DNA from: Methylobacterium sp. AMS5
GTDB taxonomy: Bacteria > Pseudomonadota > Alphaproteobacteria > Rhizobiales > Beijerinckiaceae
Assembly (NCBI RefSeq): GCF_001542815.1
Contig: NZ_CP006992.1
Coordinates: 1,307,501-1,371,500, forward strand
Direction of reading: 5' to 3'
DNA: 64,000 bases
Numbering within the stretch: position 1 is the first letter of the stretch; each line of letters starts with the position of its first letter. The notes beneath the pieces are model-generated. The model was given only the letters and a program-made list of their open reading frames with translations, searched no databases and had not been told where the DNA came from. A program made the position numbers and the translations under genes. Shown here piece after piece: positions 36,033 to 44,344 of the stretch.

Positions 36033-36539
36033 TCACCACGTCCGCGCCATCATGAGCATATCCTCCGGCTTGCCGCGGATATTGAGAGCTTTGGACTTCC
36101 GACCTTCCCGCTGGAAACCCAATTGTTCGTAGAGATGGATAGCGGGCGCATTCCACGGAGCAACTTCAGCCTCGATGCGACAGAACCCCTCCCAATCCGA
36201 TGTGCGGGCTATCGACGTTTCAACGAGCTTCCGACCGATCCCCTGATTGCGTCGATCTTTCAGGACCGACATGCCGAATCGAGCAGCGTGGCACGTTTCT
36301 CTTGAGCTTCCTGTCCAGAAATCCAGGAGACCCACAACGTCATCGCCATCGAGGGCCAGCAAGATAAAGCTGCGATTTGAAACGGCAGCGCGATTGATAA
36401 ACTCGATGCCCTCTTCGACACCCGGAGGAGACCGGTGTGTGATGGTATCGGGCGCTTCGATCGATAGCGCTCGCATGAATGCCACCATGTCAGCAGCGTC
36501 ACTTTTCATTGCGGTGCGCACGCGGATCATTGTCAGCAT
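36033..36539 (-). CDS. GNAT-family N-acetyltransferase
   Basis: 168 residues with a complete GNAT fold. The acetyl-CoA loop motif A is SVLKDRRNQGIGRKLVETSI (R/Q-x-x-G-x-G/A), and the C-terminal motif B is NAPAIHLYEQLGFQREGR. ATG 36539 has AAAGG six bases upstream; ATG 36530 is an alternative. The acceptor is unknown. It stands alone between the TonB receptor and the vapBC pair, in the opposite direction. Confidence 0.87.
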   Translation of the reverse strand: MLTMIRVRTAMKSDAADMVAFMRALSIEAPDTITHRSPPGVEEGIEFINRAAVSNRSFILLALDGDDVVGLLDFWTGSSRETCHAARFGMSVLKDRRNQGIGRKLVETSIARTSDWEGFCRIEAEVAPWNAPAIHLYEQLGFQREGRKSKALNIRGKPEDMLMMARTW

Positions 36540-36660
36540 CAAGGCCTTTCATGCAAAGGATTGAGCTTCGTTCTGCTGAGGCGTTGCCGAAGTGATCGAG
36601 GAAGGTGAATAAATCCTACAGGGTGCTTCCAGACACGGCGCCCTTTTGTATCGACGCATC

Positions 36661-36680
36661 GCGTGCATAGGTACATACGC
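36661..36680. promoter_or_regulatory. Imperfect palindrome upstream of vapBC
   Basis: GCGTGCATAGGTACATACGC has matching GCGT/ACGC ends and TA/TA inner pairs. It lies 25 bp before the antitoxin start, where VapBC complexes autorepress. The symmetry is incomplete. Confidence 0.3.
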
Positions 36681-36704
36681 GCACTGCATCTGCGGAGGGC
36701 CGCC

Positions 36705-36947
36705 ATGCTTAGCATCAGGGATGAGGAAGTCCGGACCCTCGCTGAAACCGTCATGAAGAAATCCGGCGCGCCCAACCTCACCGCCGCGATCAAGCTTGCC
36801 TTGCAGCATGAGATCAAGCGCGCCGACGAGGCTCTCCCCCTGATCGAGCGTGTGGCTGCGATCCGCGCGGCGGCGCTGGCGAAGGCCGATCGGGCGCCCG
36901 CTCCGCCTCTGAGCGAGGACGAACGCGACGCCTTGTGGTTGCGCTGA
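36705..36947 (+). CDS. vapB: VapB-type antitoxin
   Basis: 80 residues. The N-terminal MLSIRDEEVRTLAETVMKKS is the ribbon-helix-helix-like region of the PSK/Rv0623-type VapB antitoxins, which dimerise on operator DNA. The basic/acidic C-terminal tail (PLSEDERDALWLR) would wrap the PIN toxin. GGAGGG precedes ATG 36705. Its TGA is immediately followed by the ATG of vapC, so the two genes are co-translated. Confidence 0.88.
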   Translation: MLSIRDEEVRTLAETVMKKSGAPNLTAAIKLALQHEIKRADEALPLIERVAAIRAAALAKADRAPAPPLSEDERDALWLR

Positions 36948-37349
36948 ATGTTCGTCGACACCTCGGCCGTCGTCGCCATTCTGGCCGGTGAGCCCGAGGC
37001 ATCCGCCTTCGCTGCCTGTATCGAGGCGGCCGAACGCCGGGAAACCGGGCCGCATGTCCGCCTTGAGGCGGTGATCAACTTGGCGCGCATCCTCGGCCTT
37101 CCGGTCGCGGCGGCCCAGGAAATGTATGACGCCTTCCTAGAGGCGGCCGGAATCACCGTCGTCTCGATTAATGATGCCGTCGCCCGCCGGGCGGTGGCGG
37201 CCTTCGACACCTACGGCAAGGGCCGGGGCCACCCGGCGCAGCTCAATTTCGCCGACTGCCTCTCCTACGCCTGCGCCGCCACCGGCCGCGTTCCGATGCT
37301 CTTCAAGGGTCGGGACTTCCTCCACACGGACTTAGAAATCGCATCGTAG
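36948..37349 (+). CDS. vapC: VapC-type PIN-domain ribonuclease toxin
   Basis: 133 residues forming a PIN domain. The acidic metal-binding residues Asp4 (MFVDTSAVVA), Glu40 (RLEAVINLA) and Asp103 (LNFADCLSYA) are all present, so it should be an active endoribonuclease; family members cut initiator tRNA or rRNA. It starts on the base after the antitoxin stop. The whole pair is intact. Confidence 0.9.
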   Translation: MFVDTSAVVAILAGEPEASAFAACIEAAERRETGPHVRLEAVINLARILGLPVAAAQEMYDAFLEAAGITVVSINDAVARRAVAAFDTYGKGRGHPAQLNFADCLSYACAATGRVPMLFKGRDFLHTDLEIAS

Positions 37350-37394
37350 GGTGCCGGCCCAATGGGGCCTTCCGAGCCTCGAAGGCCCGTCCCC

Positions 37395-38867
37395 TCAATA
37401 CTGAACCGTCGCGCGAAGCCCCAGCACGGCGGCGTTGCGCACGCGACGGCCTTCCGGGTCGCGCGGGTTGGCGATGCCGCCGCCGGGATGCAGGATCAGT
37501 TGCGCGTCCGGCTGGACGGTGAAGCCCGGCACCACCACCGCCTGATAGGTCGCCTCAATCACCGTCTCGGCCCGCCGCCGCGGCATCGGCATGCCGGTCA
37601 GGACGATGGTGTCGATATCGGACCGGCGCGCGTCGTCGGAGAGGCGGGCATGCGCCAGGCTGAGGCCCACCGTGTCGTCGTCGCGGCCGGGCAACAGGCC
37701 CTTATAGGCGAGGCCGGTGTCGAGATAGGCGGAGACGAGGCTGGAACGGGTCGGCGACCACGCCGCCCGCACGAAGAAGCCGAGGCCTTCGTCGTCCTTG
37801 CCGGTTTCCCGGTAGAGCGTCTGGTCCCAGATCGCGTAGATCCCGGCATTGCCGCGCAGGCGCCGGCCGATGCCGGTGGAGTTCGGGTCGGCGAGCGGCA
37901 GGCCGGTCTGATCGAAGCGCAAGCTCTCGAAGCGCCCGAAATGCTGCCAGCCCCCGAGGGTGATGTCGCCGGGCAGTTCCTTCGAACCTTCCTGCGTGTT
38001 GAAGGCGTAGGTCGCCTCGGCCACGACGAGGGCGGGGTCGCGGGTGCGGAAATTGGTACCGGTGCGGTCGAGGCGCTGCCCCTCGGGGTCGTCGCCGGGG
38101 CGGCTGGCCCCGGCCGGGTCGCCGTCGTAGAGCCCGGCCTGGAGCGAGAAGCCGTTGCCCGGCACGTATTTGGCCCGGATCGCAGGCGCGGCGAGCGGGT
38201 AGGCCGGGCCGCCGCTCGGCAGGTCGAGCCCGGTGATCGCCGGCCAGCCGAAGGTCGAATTCACGAACAGGGTCGCGGTCTGGCTGACGAAGAACTCGGT
38301 GTCGGCCGCCTGCTGGCCGACCCGGATGCCGAGCTTCCCGTCGAAGAGCTGCTGGTCGAGCCACAGCACGTAGAGGCGGGAGGCCGGCAGCGCCTCGATC
38401 ACGCTCGCCGGGATCAGGTTGCCGACGTAGTAGCGCGACAGGCCGGTGCCGTGGATGAAGTAGGCGTTGGCGTGCATCGTGGCGCCGTCCCAGCCGGCGA
38501 GCCGCTGCAGGTCGATATTGAGCCGCAGGTTCAGCCGGTCCTCGACGATCGCCCCCTGGCGAATGCCGCCGACGGGATTGCCGAGCGTCTCGGCGATGTA
38601 GGTGAGGCTGTACTCGATGCCCCGCTCCTTCAGCAGGAGCCGCAGGCCGAACGGGTCGCCGAGCGGTCCGAGGGAGGGTTCGATCGAGCGCACGTAGCCG
38701 CCCGAGGCCTGGCTCGTCGATTCCGGCTGGGACACCGAGATCCGCGGATCGCCGCCCGCGCCCTCGTAGACCGGCCGTCCGGTGGGCTGCGCCAGGGCGG
38801 GCGATCCGGCGAGGGTCGTCAGAGCGAGCGCGACGGGAAGGGCGCCTGGAATGGGGCGGCGGGACAC
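37395..38867 (-). CDS. OprB-family carbohydrate-selective porin
   Basis: 490 residues. The signal peptide begins at a GTG start, with cleavage after SPALA. It continues to an OprB-type barrel (LLKERGIEYSLTYIAETLGN; LYVLWLDQQLFDGKLGIRVG) ending with Tyr (RATVQY). GTG 38867 is supported by GGAGG six bases upstream and by the signal peptide. The open frame runs to 39194 without similarity. It lies next to the GntR/TRAP locus, so uptake of the same class of small organic substrates is possible, but no shared promoter is visible. Confidence 0.9.
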   Translation of the reverse strand: MSRRPIPGALPVALALTTLAGSPALAQPTGRPVYEGAGGDPRISVSQPESTSQASGGYVRSIEPSLGPLGDPFGLRLLLKERGIEYSLTYIAETLGNPVGGIRQGAIVEDRLNLRLNIDLQRLAGWDGATMHANAYFIHGTGLSRYYVGNLIPASVIEALPASRLYVLWLDQQLFDGKLGIRVGQQAADTEFFVSQTATLFVNSTFGWPAITGLDLPSGGPAYPLAAPAIRAKYVPGNGFSLQAGLYDGDPAGASRPGDDPEGQRLDRTGTNFRTRDPALVVAEATYAFNTQEGSKELPGDITLGGWQHFGRFESLRFDQTGLPLADPNSTGIGRRLRGNAGIYAIWDQTLYRETGKDDEGLGFFVRAAWSPTRSSLVSAYLDTGLAYKGLLPGRDDDTVGLSLAHARLSDDARRSDIDTIVLTGMPMPRRRAETVIEATYQAVVVPGFTVQPDAQLILHPGGGIANPRDPEGRRVRNAAVLGLRATVQY

Positions 38868-38959
38868 TGAGAACCTCCACGGCGAGCCGCGAAGCTTGAG
38901 CTTACGGACTCCGCGCCGCCCCCACCAGAGCACCAGAAGCGTGCGGCCCCTCGGCGTGC

Positions 38960-39631
38960 TCACGCCGCGCTGTGATCCAGCGCCCGCAGGTTCGCCACCA
39001 GCTCCGAAAACCCGTCGCCCTGAATCAGGACGTGGCGGCGGAGCTGATCGGCCGCCGCGGCGCCGTCGCTGGCGAGGATCGCGGCGACGACCGCCTCGTG
39101 CTCGGCCAGCGACTGCGCCATCCGGTGGCGGGCGCGCAGCTGCAGCCGCCGGTAGGGTGAGAGGCGGCGGTGCAGTGCCAGCGCCTGCCCGCACAGGAAA
39201 TCGTTGCGGCAGGCACGGTAGATCACCGTGTGGAAGACGTAGTTCTCACCGTAATAGGCTTCCGGATCGCCCGCGGCGGCCGCCCGTGCGCAGGATGCGA
39301 GGGCGCCCGTCAACTCCGCCTCGAGCTCCGGGGTGAGGCGGCGCGCGGCGAGCCGGCCGCAGGCCGCCTCCAGCTCCGCCATCGTCTCGAACATCTCCAG
39401 GAGATGCCCCGGTTCGGGCGCGCTCACCACCATGCCGCGGCGCGGCTTGGTCTCGACGAGCCCGGTCGCGGCCAGTTGCAGCAGCGCCTCGCGGATCGGC
39501 GTGCGCGAGACGCCGAAGCGCTCGGCGAGCTGCGTCTCGTCGAGACGCGCGCCGAGGGCGAGGCGCCCCTCGACGATCTCGTCCTCGATCGTCTGCCTGA
39601 GGCGCTGGGTCTGGTTCATCGGTCGAGTCAT
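38960..39631 (-). CDS. GntR-family (FCD domain) transcriptional regulator
   Basis: 223 residues. The N-terminal winged HTH (about residues 8-72; DETQLAERFGVSRTPIREAL) is followed by an all-helical FCD effector domain (about 80-205) with the metal-binding His residues in FHTVIYRA and EHEAVVAAI. It is divergent from the TRAP operon at 39795 and should control it, sensing the imported acid. Two perfect palindromes in the shared spacer are the likely operators. Confidence 0.92.
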   Translation of the reverse strand: MTRPMNQTQRLRQTIEDEIVEGRLALGARLDETQLAERFGVSRTPIREALLQLAATGLVETKPRRGMVVSAPEPGHLLEMFETMAELEAACGRLAARRLTPELEAELTGALASCARAAAAGDPEAYYGENYVFHTVIYRACRNDFLCGQALALHRRLSPYRRLQLRARHRMAQSLAEHEAVVAAILASDGAAAADQLRRHVLIQGDGFSELVANLRALDHSAA

Positions 39632-39664
39632 CGGCGATTTCCTGCCGATCCATATTCAAGGGCG

Positions 39665-39736
39665 TTGACAAAATATGCAAGATGACGCGATCTTGCATTA
39701 AATGCTGCGCTGAAACGTATATTGTGCGCTGCACAA
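39665..39736. promoter_or_regulatory. Promoter with two palindromic GntR-type operators
   Basis: ATGCAAGAT and ATCTTGCAT form a perfect inverted repeat around 6 bp (39675-39698). TTGTGC and GCACAA form a second around GCT (39722-39736). A TTGACA (-35-like) lies at 39665-39670, just before the first. Both sit between the divergent GntR and dctP genes, the expected site for autoregulation and for substrate-dependent control. Confidence 0.7.
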
Positions 39737-39794
39737 AAGTCCGCGTGAACGGACGAGCAGAATTCCGCGAAAGCGGTATTGGGAAGGAAACGCC

Positions 39795-40817
39795 ATGACG
39801 CTGAACCGCCGCCACCTGCTCGCGGCCGGGCTTGCCGCGCCTGCCCTGCTGAAGCTCGGAACCGGTCCGGCCCGGGCCGCGACGACCCTCAAGCTCTCGC
39901 ACCAGTTCCCCGGCGGCTCGATCGACGAGGGCGACTTCCGCGACCGGATGTGCCGGAAATTCGCGGCTGCCATCAAGGAGCGCTCGAAGGGCGCGATGGA
40001 GGTGCAGGTCTATCCCGGCTCCTCCTTGATGAAGACCAACGCCCAGTTCAGCGCCATGCGCAAAGGGGCGCTCGACCTCTCGCTCTATCCCTCGCCCTAC
40101 GCGGGCGGCGAGGTGCCGGAGATGAATATCGGCCTGATGCCGGCGCTGGTCTCCTCCTACGCCCAGGCGCTCGCCTGGAAGGACGCGCCCGTCGGCCGCA
40201 AGCTCACCGAGATCCTGGAGGCCAAGGGCATCGTGCTGGTGTCCTGGGTCTGGCAGGCCGGCGGCATCGCCAGCCGCGAGCGCCCCCTGCTGACGCCCGA
40301 CGACGCCAAGGGCATGAAGGTCCGCGGCGGCTCGCGCGAGATGGACCTGATGATGAAGCAGGCCGGCGCGGCCACGCTCTCGCTGCCGTCGAACGAGTCC
40401 TATGCCGCGATGCAGACCGGCGCCTGCGACGCGGTGCTGACTTCTTCCACCAGCCTGATCTCGTTCCGCCTGGAGGAGATCTCGAAGGCCCTGACCTCCG
40501 GCCGCGAGCGCTCCTACTGGTTCATGCTGGAGCCGATCATGATGTCGAAGATCGTGTTCTCCGGTCTGCCCAAGGACCAGCAGGATCTCGTTATGGCGGT
40601 CGGCGCCGAGCTCGAGAGCTTCGGCCAGGAGGGCGCCAAGGCCGACGACACCCGTGTCGAGGAAGTGTTCGGCAAGGCCGGCGCCAAGGTGGTGCAGCTC
40701 GACGAGGTCAATCTCGGCAAGTGGCGCGACATCGCCCGCGACACCGCCTGGAAGGACTTTGCCAACAAGAACGCGAGCTGCGCCGAGCTGCTCAAGCTGG
40801 CGGAGAAGGTCGGATGA
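39795..40817 (+). CDS. dctP: TRAP transporter solute-binding protein (DctP family)
   Basis: 340 residues. The N-terminus contains a twin-arginine-like NRRHLLAAGL signal with cleavage near ARAA. The mature domain follows the DctP fold, with VRGGSREMDLMMKQAGAATL (the conserved Arg that binds the substrate carboxylate) and LPSNESYAAMQTGACDAVLT. It captures an organic acid in the periplasm for the QM permease. Its TGA overlaps the dctQ start as ATGA. The exact acid is unknown. Confidence 0.93.
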   Translation: MTLNRRHLLAAGLAAPALLKLGTGPARAATTLKLSHQFPGGSIDEGDFRDRMCRKFAAAIKERSKGAMEVQVYPGSSLMKTNAQFSAMRKGALDLSLYPSPYAGGEVPEMNIGLMPALVSSYAQALAWKDAPVGRKLTEILEAKGIVLVSWVWQAGGIASRERPLLTPDDAKGMKVRGGSREMDLMMKQAGAATLSLPSNESYAAMQTGACDAVLTSSTSLISFRLEEISKALTSGRERSYWFMLEPIMMSKIVFSGLPKDQQDLVMAVGAELESFGQEGAKADDTRVEEVFGKAGAKVVQLDEVNLGKWRDIARDTAWKDFANKNASCAELLKLAEKVG

Positions 40818-41548
40818 GCCACGCCTTCGACGCGGCCTCGGCCGCCTCCGAGACGAAACGCGCCGAGGAGCCGCGGATTCCGGGCCTGCTCGGCGTGTTC
40901 GAGCGGACCACGCGCCGGCTCAACCACCTCATCCTGGTCTGCGGCGGGCTGGCGCTCGTCGCCGCCTGCCTCGTGCTCAGCTACTCCGTCCTGACCCGCT
41001 ACGTCTTCCACGAGCCGACCGAGTGGCAGGACGAGACCGCCGTCTTCCTCATTGTCGGCGCGACCTTCCTCTCGGCGGCGGGCGTCCAGGCCAAGCGCGG
41101 CCACGTCGCCATCGAGGCGCTGACCGGCCTGCTGTCGCCGGGCGTCAACCGGGTACGCCTGATCTTCGTCGACATCGTCAGCCTCGCCTTCGTGACCTTC
41201 TTCGCCTGGAAGAGCTGGAGCCTGTTCCACGAGGCCTGGGAGGACGGCCAGATCTCGCAATCGACCTGGGGGCCGCCGCTCTGGATTCCCTACCTGCTGA
41301 TGGCCGCGGGCATGAGCCTGCTCGCCGTCCAGTTCGTCCTGCAGATCACGGAGGCCGTCCTCTACGGCCCGCGCGCCGCCGGCTGGGCCAAGCCGAAGAT
41401 CGGCATCGGGGCGGACGTGAACCGCGACATGCGCGGCCGCCCGGATCTGACGCCCGAGGGGCCGGACCCCCTGGAGAGTACGATCACACCGACCACACCG
41501 ACAGCGGCCCCGGTTCGGCCGGTCACGACGAAGGGAGGCAAGGCATGA
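40814..41548 (+). CDS. dctQ: TRAP transporter small permease (DctQ family)
   Basis: 244 residues with four transmembrane helices (about residues 40-65, 82-100, 117-137, 158-180). The DctQ hallmark is RYVFHEPTEWQDETAVFLIV. A hydrophilic C-terminal tail of ~50 residues, rich in Pro and Thr, is longer than usual for the family. It overlaps both neighbours by ATGA and pairs with the large permease. Confidence 0.92.
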   Translation: MSHAFDAASAASETKRAEEPRIPGLLGVFERTTRRLNHLILVCGGLALVAACLVLSYSVLTRYVFHEPTEWQDETAVFLIVGATFLSAAGVQAKRGHVAIEALTGLLSPGVNRVRLIFVDIVSLAFVTFFAWKSWSLFHEAWEDGQISQSTWGPPLWIPYLLMAAGMSLLAVQFVLQITEAVLYGPRAAGWAKPKIGIGADVNRDMRGRPDLTPEGPDPLESTITPTTPTAAPVRPVTTKGGKA

Positions 41549-42897
41549 GCACCGCCGCGATCGGCTTCCTCTATGCCGGGGCGACGCTGGGGGCGATGCT
41601 CTCGGGCATCCCCATCGCCTTCGCGCTGGGCTTCGTGGCCCTGGCCTTCATGTACGTGTTCATGCCCGCCGCCTCGCTCGATACGGTGGCGCAGAACGTC
41701 TACGAGGAGATGGCCTCGATCACGCTGCTCTCGATCCCGCTCTTCATCCTGAAGGGCGCAGCGATCGGACGGAGCAAGGCGGGCCAGGATCTCTACTCGG
41801 CGATGCATGCCTGGATGCACCGCATCCCCGGGGGCCTCGGCATCGCCAACGTGTTCGCCTGCGCGCTGTTTGCGGCGATGGCCGGCTCCTCGCCCGCCAC
41901 CTGCTCGGCGATCGGCTCGGCGGGCATTCCGGAGATGCGCCGCCGCGGCTACTCGCCGGGCTTCGCCGCCGGGATCATCGCCGCGGGCGGCACGCTCGGC
42001 ATCCTGCTGCCGCCCTCGATCACCATGATCCTCTACGCGGTGGCCGCCGAGCAATCGCTCGGGCGCCTGTTCCTGGCCGGCATCGGCCCGGGCTTCCTGC
42101 TGGTCGCGCTGTTTGCCAGCTGGTCGGTGTTCCGCTTCCGCTCCGAATTCGCGGCGGCCAAGCTCGCCTACGAGCGGACGGGCGCGCAGCATCCGATCCT
42201 CAAGGAGGACAGCTACAGCATGCGCGAGCGCTTCTCGACGCTGCCGCGGGTGCTGCCCTTCGTGGTGCTGCTCACCGGCGTCATGGTCGCGCTCTACGGC
42301 GGCTACGCCACGCCTTCCGAGACCGCCGGCCTCGGCGGCCTGCTGGCGCTGGCGCTGATCGCGGTGATCTACGGCGTGTGGCGCTTCCGCGATCTCGACC
42401 CGATCCTCACGGCGACGCTGCGGGAATCGACCATGCTGATGCTGATCATCGGCATGTCGCTCCTCTACGCCTACGTGATGAGCTACCTCCACATCAGCCA
42501 AGCGGCGGCCCAGGCCATCGTCGCGATGCAGCTCTCGCCCTGGCTCCTGCTCGCGACCATCCTGGCGCTCGTCATCGCGCTCGGCTTCTTCCTGCCGCCG
42601 GTCTCGATCATCCTGATGACGGCGCCGATCATCCTGCCGCCGCTCAAGGATGCCGGGTTCGACCTCGTCTGGTTCGGCGTGGTGATGACGATCACCATGG
42701 AGATGGGCCTGATCCACCCGCCGGTGGGCCTCAACATCTTCGTCATCAAGAACATCGCCCCCGACATCCCGCTCAAGGACATCATCTGGGGCACCCTGCC
42801 CTTCGTGATCCTGATGGGTGTCGCCATCGTCCTGCTCTGCCTCGTGCCGGGCATCGCCCTCTGGCTGCCGGACCTGCTCCTGCCGACGACCCGGTAA
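41545..42897 (+). CDS. dctM: TRAP transporter large permease (DctM family)
   Basis: 450 residues with about twelve transmembrane helices. It shows the conserved GAGGTLGILLPPSI-type motif (IAAGGTLGILLPPSITMILY) and a second half-repeat ending IHPPVGLNIFVIKN. It uses the sodium or proton gradient to import the acid delivered by DctP. ATG 41545 overlaps dctQ by 4 bp. A strong hairpin follows the stop at 42939-42966, ending the dctPQM operon. Confidence 0.94.
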   Translation: MSTAAIGFLYAGATLGAMLSGIPIAFALGFVALAFMYVFMPAASLDTVAQNVYEEMASITLLSIPLFILKGAAIGRSKAGQDLYSAMHAWMHRIPGGLGIANVFACALFAAMAGSSPATCSAIGSAGIPEMRRRGYSPGFAAGIIAAGGTLGILLPPSITMILYAVAAEQSLGRLFLAGIGPGFLLVALFASWSVFRFRSEFAAAKLAYERTGAQHPILKEDSYSMRERFSTLPRVLPFVVLLTGVMVALYGGYATPSETAGLGGLLALALIAVIYGVWRFRDLDPILTATLRESTMLMLIIGMSLLYAYVMSYLHISQAAAQAIVAMQLSPWLLLATILALVIALGFFLPPVSIILMTAPIILPPLKDAGFDLVWFGVVMTITMEMGLIHPPVGLNIFVIKNIAPDIPLKDIIWGTLPFVILMGVAIVLLCLVPGIALWLPDLLLPTTR

Positions 42898-42938
42898 GAA
42901 CGGCGACCGCACGTGGACCGATGGTTTCGAGGAAGAAG

Positions 42939-42966
42939 AACCCTCCGTGCCCCGGCACGGAGGGTT
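42939..42966 (+). terminator. Hairpin after dctM
   Basis: ACCCTCCGTGCC pairs with GGCACGGAGGGT (12-bp arms), preceded by AA and followed by TAATC. It is the likely end of the dctPQM transcript. Confidence 0.75.
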
Positions 42967-43064
42967 AATCGCTTCTTGGTCGCCTCAGTAAAACTCGCCT
43001 TAACTTTCGAGCGCGCAGGATCGCCGCCTCACAGCCGCTTCCGGCACCGGACGGGAGACGATCC

Positions 43065-43262
43065 GTGACGAAGCCCATCGACGACACGAAACGCGCAGAG
43101 GATGCCGCGGCCGCGCCGCCGCTGAGCCCGAGCGTGCGCCGCCATCTCGGCAAGAACCTGCGCAGCCACTATGCCGACAGCCTCACCGAGCCCGTCGGCG
43201 AGCGCCTCGAAGCGCTCATCGGCCGCCTGGACACACTGCAGGACCGGGCGCCGCGCGACTGA
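43065..43262 (+). CDS. NepR-family anti-sigma factor (paralogue)
   Basis: 65 residues. The central RRHLGKNLRSHYADSLTEPV followed by ERLEALIGRLD matches the two-helix NepR core (LGxxLRxxYxxxxxEPVPxRFxxLLxxL). That protein sequesters the EcfG general-stress sigma in alphaproteobacteria until PhyR relieves it. The start is a GTG with GGGAG upstream. PhyR and EcfG are not adjacent, so this is an orphan paralogue or a second copy; methylobacteria carry several. A terminator follows at 43293-43322. Confidence 0.75.
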   Translation: MTKPIDDTKRAEDAAAAPPLSPSVRRHLGKNLRSHYADSLTEPVGERLEALIGRLDTLQDRAPRD

Positions 43263-43292
43263 CGCTCTCGAAAACGGTCCCGGCAAGCCGAA

Positions 43293-43322
43293 AACCCCGG
43301 CCGCGACGGAGCGACCGGGGTT
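43293..43322 (+). terminator. Hairpin after the NepR-like gene
   Basis: AACCCCGG (43293-43300) pairs with CCGGGGTT (43315-43322) around a 14-nt loop, followed by CTTG. It lies 31 bp after the stop codon. Confidence 0.6.
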
Positions 43323-44043
43323 CTTGAAGGATGCGGTGCGGGTTTGCGCGGGAGCGCGGCGCTCAAAAGCGCCTCACGAGACGCCCGGCCGCCGACCGTG
43401 TGCTGTCGCCCACGACGGCATGGCGGGGGTCGTCTCGGGAGGCCCTCAGTCGAGGGCGACGGCGACCAGGGAAAACAGGCCCGCCAGCAGCAGGTTGCAG
43501 GCGATGAGGGCGACGACCGTCATGGATTGGATTCGCGACTGAGAGAAAACGGGGCAGGCATCGAAGGCGGCGGATCGAACAGCCGCGAGAGAAGCGTCTA
43601 GCGGAAGAAGCTTGACGGAGTGCTCATCCCGCCTGATTGCGGCGCCGAAGCGGCTCGGTTCGCCAAAACCGGTGCAGGAACATCACAGTTCTTGACCGGC
43701 GGCCACATTGCACCGTCGCGCTTGAACCGGACCTGAACCGAAAGCGCGGGACGGTCGCTCGAAGGGCTCGCGCCGGATGGTCGGGGGTTTCGCTCCGCGT
43801 GCAGATCCTCGGAAGCGAAACTCTGAAAGGCAGGCCTTGCGCGGCGCTCTTTTGCAGCGCGAGGCCGATGAACGCGGCGTCAAGAGCGGCTCGCAGGCGC
43901 GGCATGATCGGCTTCCATGCCGCCCCCGGCGCTTCGGAGCGATGAAGGCCGACACGCTGTTTTTGGGTTCACCTCGCCAATATTGCTAAGATTTGGTTAA
44001 CCGATTAGGCTGGCATCGTCCCGTTTCGAGACAGGAGCCGGCC
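43323..44043. other. 721-bp mostly non-coding region
   Basis: Apart from a possible 25-residue membrane peptide on the minus strand (43446-43523), no gene can be supported here. Overlapping short frames in several phases carry no family similarity. The downstream end, near TTTGGTTAACCGATTAGG (43992 onward), is the leader of the small gene at 44044. Confidence 0.4.
43446..43523 (-). CDS. Possible 25-residue single-pass membrane peptide
   Basis: The frame reads MTVVALIACNLLLAGLFSLV followed by AVALD, an almost wholly hydrophobic helix with a short polar end, the form of known small membrane proteins. There is an ATG and TGA but no convincing ribosome-binding site. It could be chance. Confidence 0.35.
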   Translation of the reverse strand: MTVVALIACNLLLAGLFSLVAVALD

Positions 44044-44277
44044 ATGATCTCCCTGAACGAGACCTTCCTTACGGCAGCCGGCCTTTTTGGGCTCGGCGCA
44101 TCCGCGGCATCGGCCGGAAACCCGGCGGAGCCGCAGGACTTCCGGGATTTTGACCGGAGCGATACCGCGTCCGATGGCGAGGGAAGAACGCTGTCGCAGG
44201 ACGCCGCCGAGGCGGATGATCCCTTCTTTACTGCGGTCGCCGACGCCTTGCGGGAGGCGGGCTACCTGGATTCCTGA
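44044..44277 (+). CDS. Small hypothetical protein, possibly exported
   Basis: 77 residues. ATG 44044 has AGGAG six bases upstream. The N-terminal LTAAGLFGLGASAASAG is signal-peptide-like; the rest is acidic (many Asp/Glu) with no motif I recognise. It stands alone before the cysteine synthase gene. Similar GGTTGGTTAA/TTGGTTAACC strings flank both ends of the gene. Confidence 0.6.
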   Translation: MISLNETFLTAAGLFGLGASAASAGNPAEPQDFRDFDRSDTASDGEGRTLSQDAAEADDPFFTAVADALREAGYLDS

Positions 44278-44344
44278 AAATCGGTTGGTTAAGCCTGCCT
44301 GATCCGCCGCCCCGCGCGGGCGCTCAGGAAGGCCGCCGCACCGC

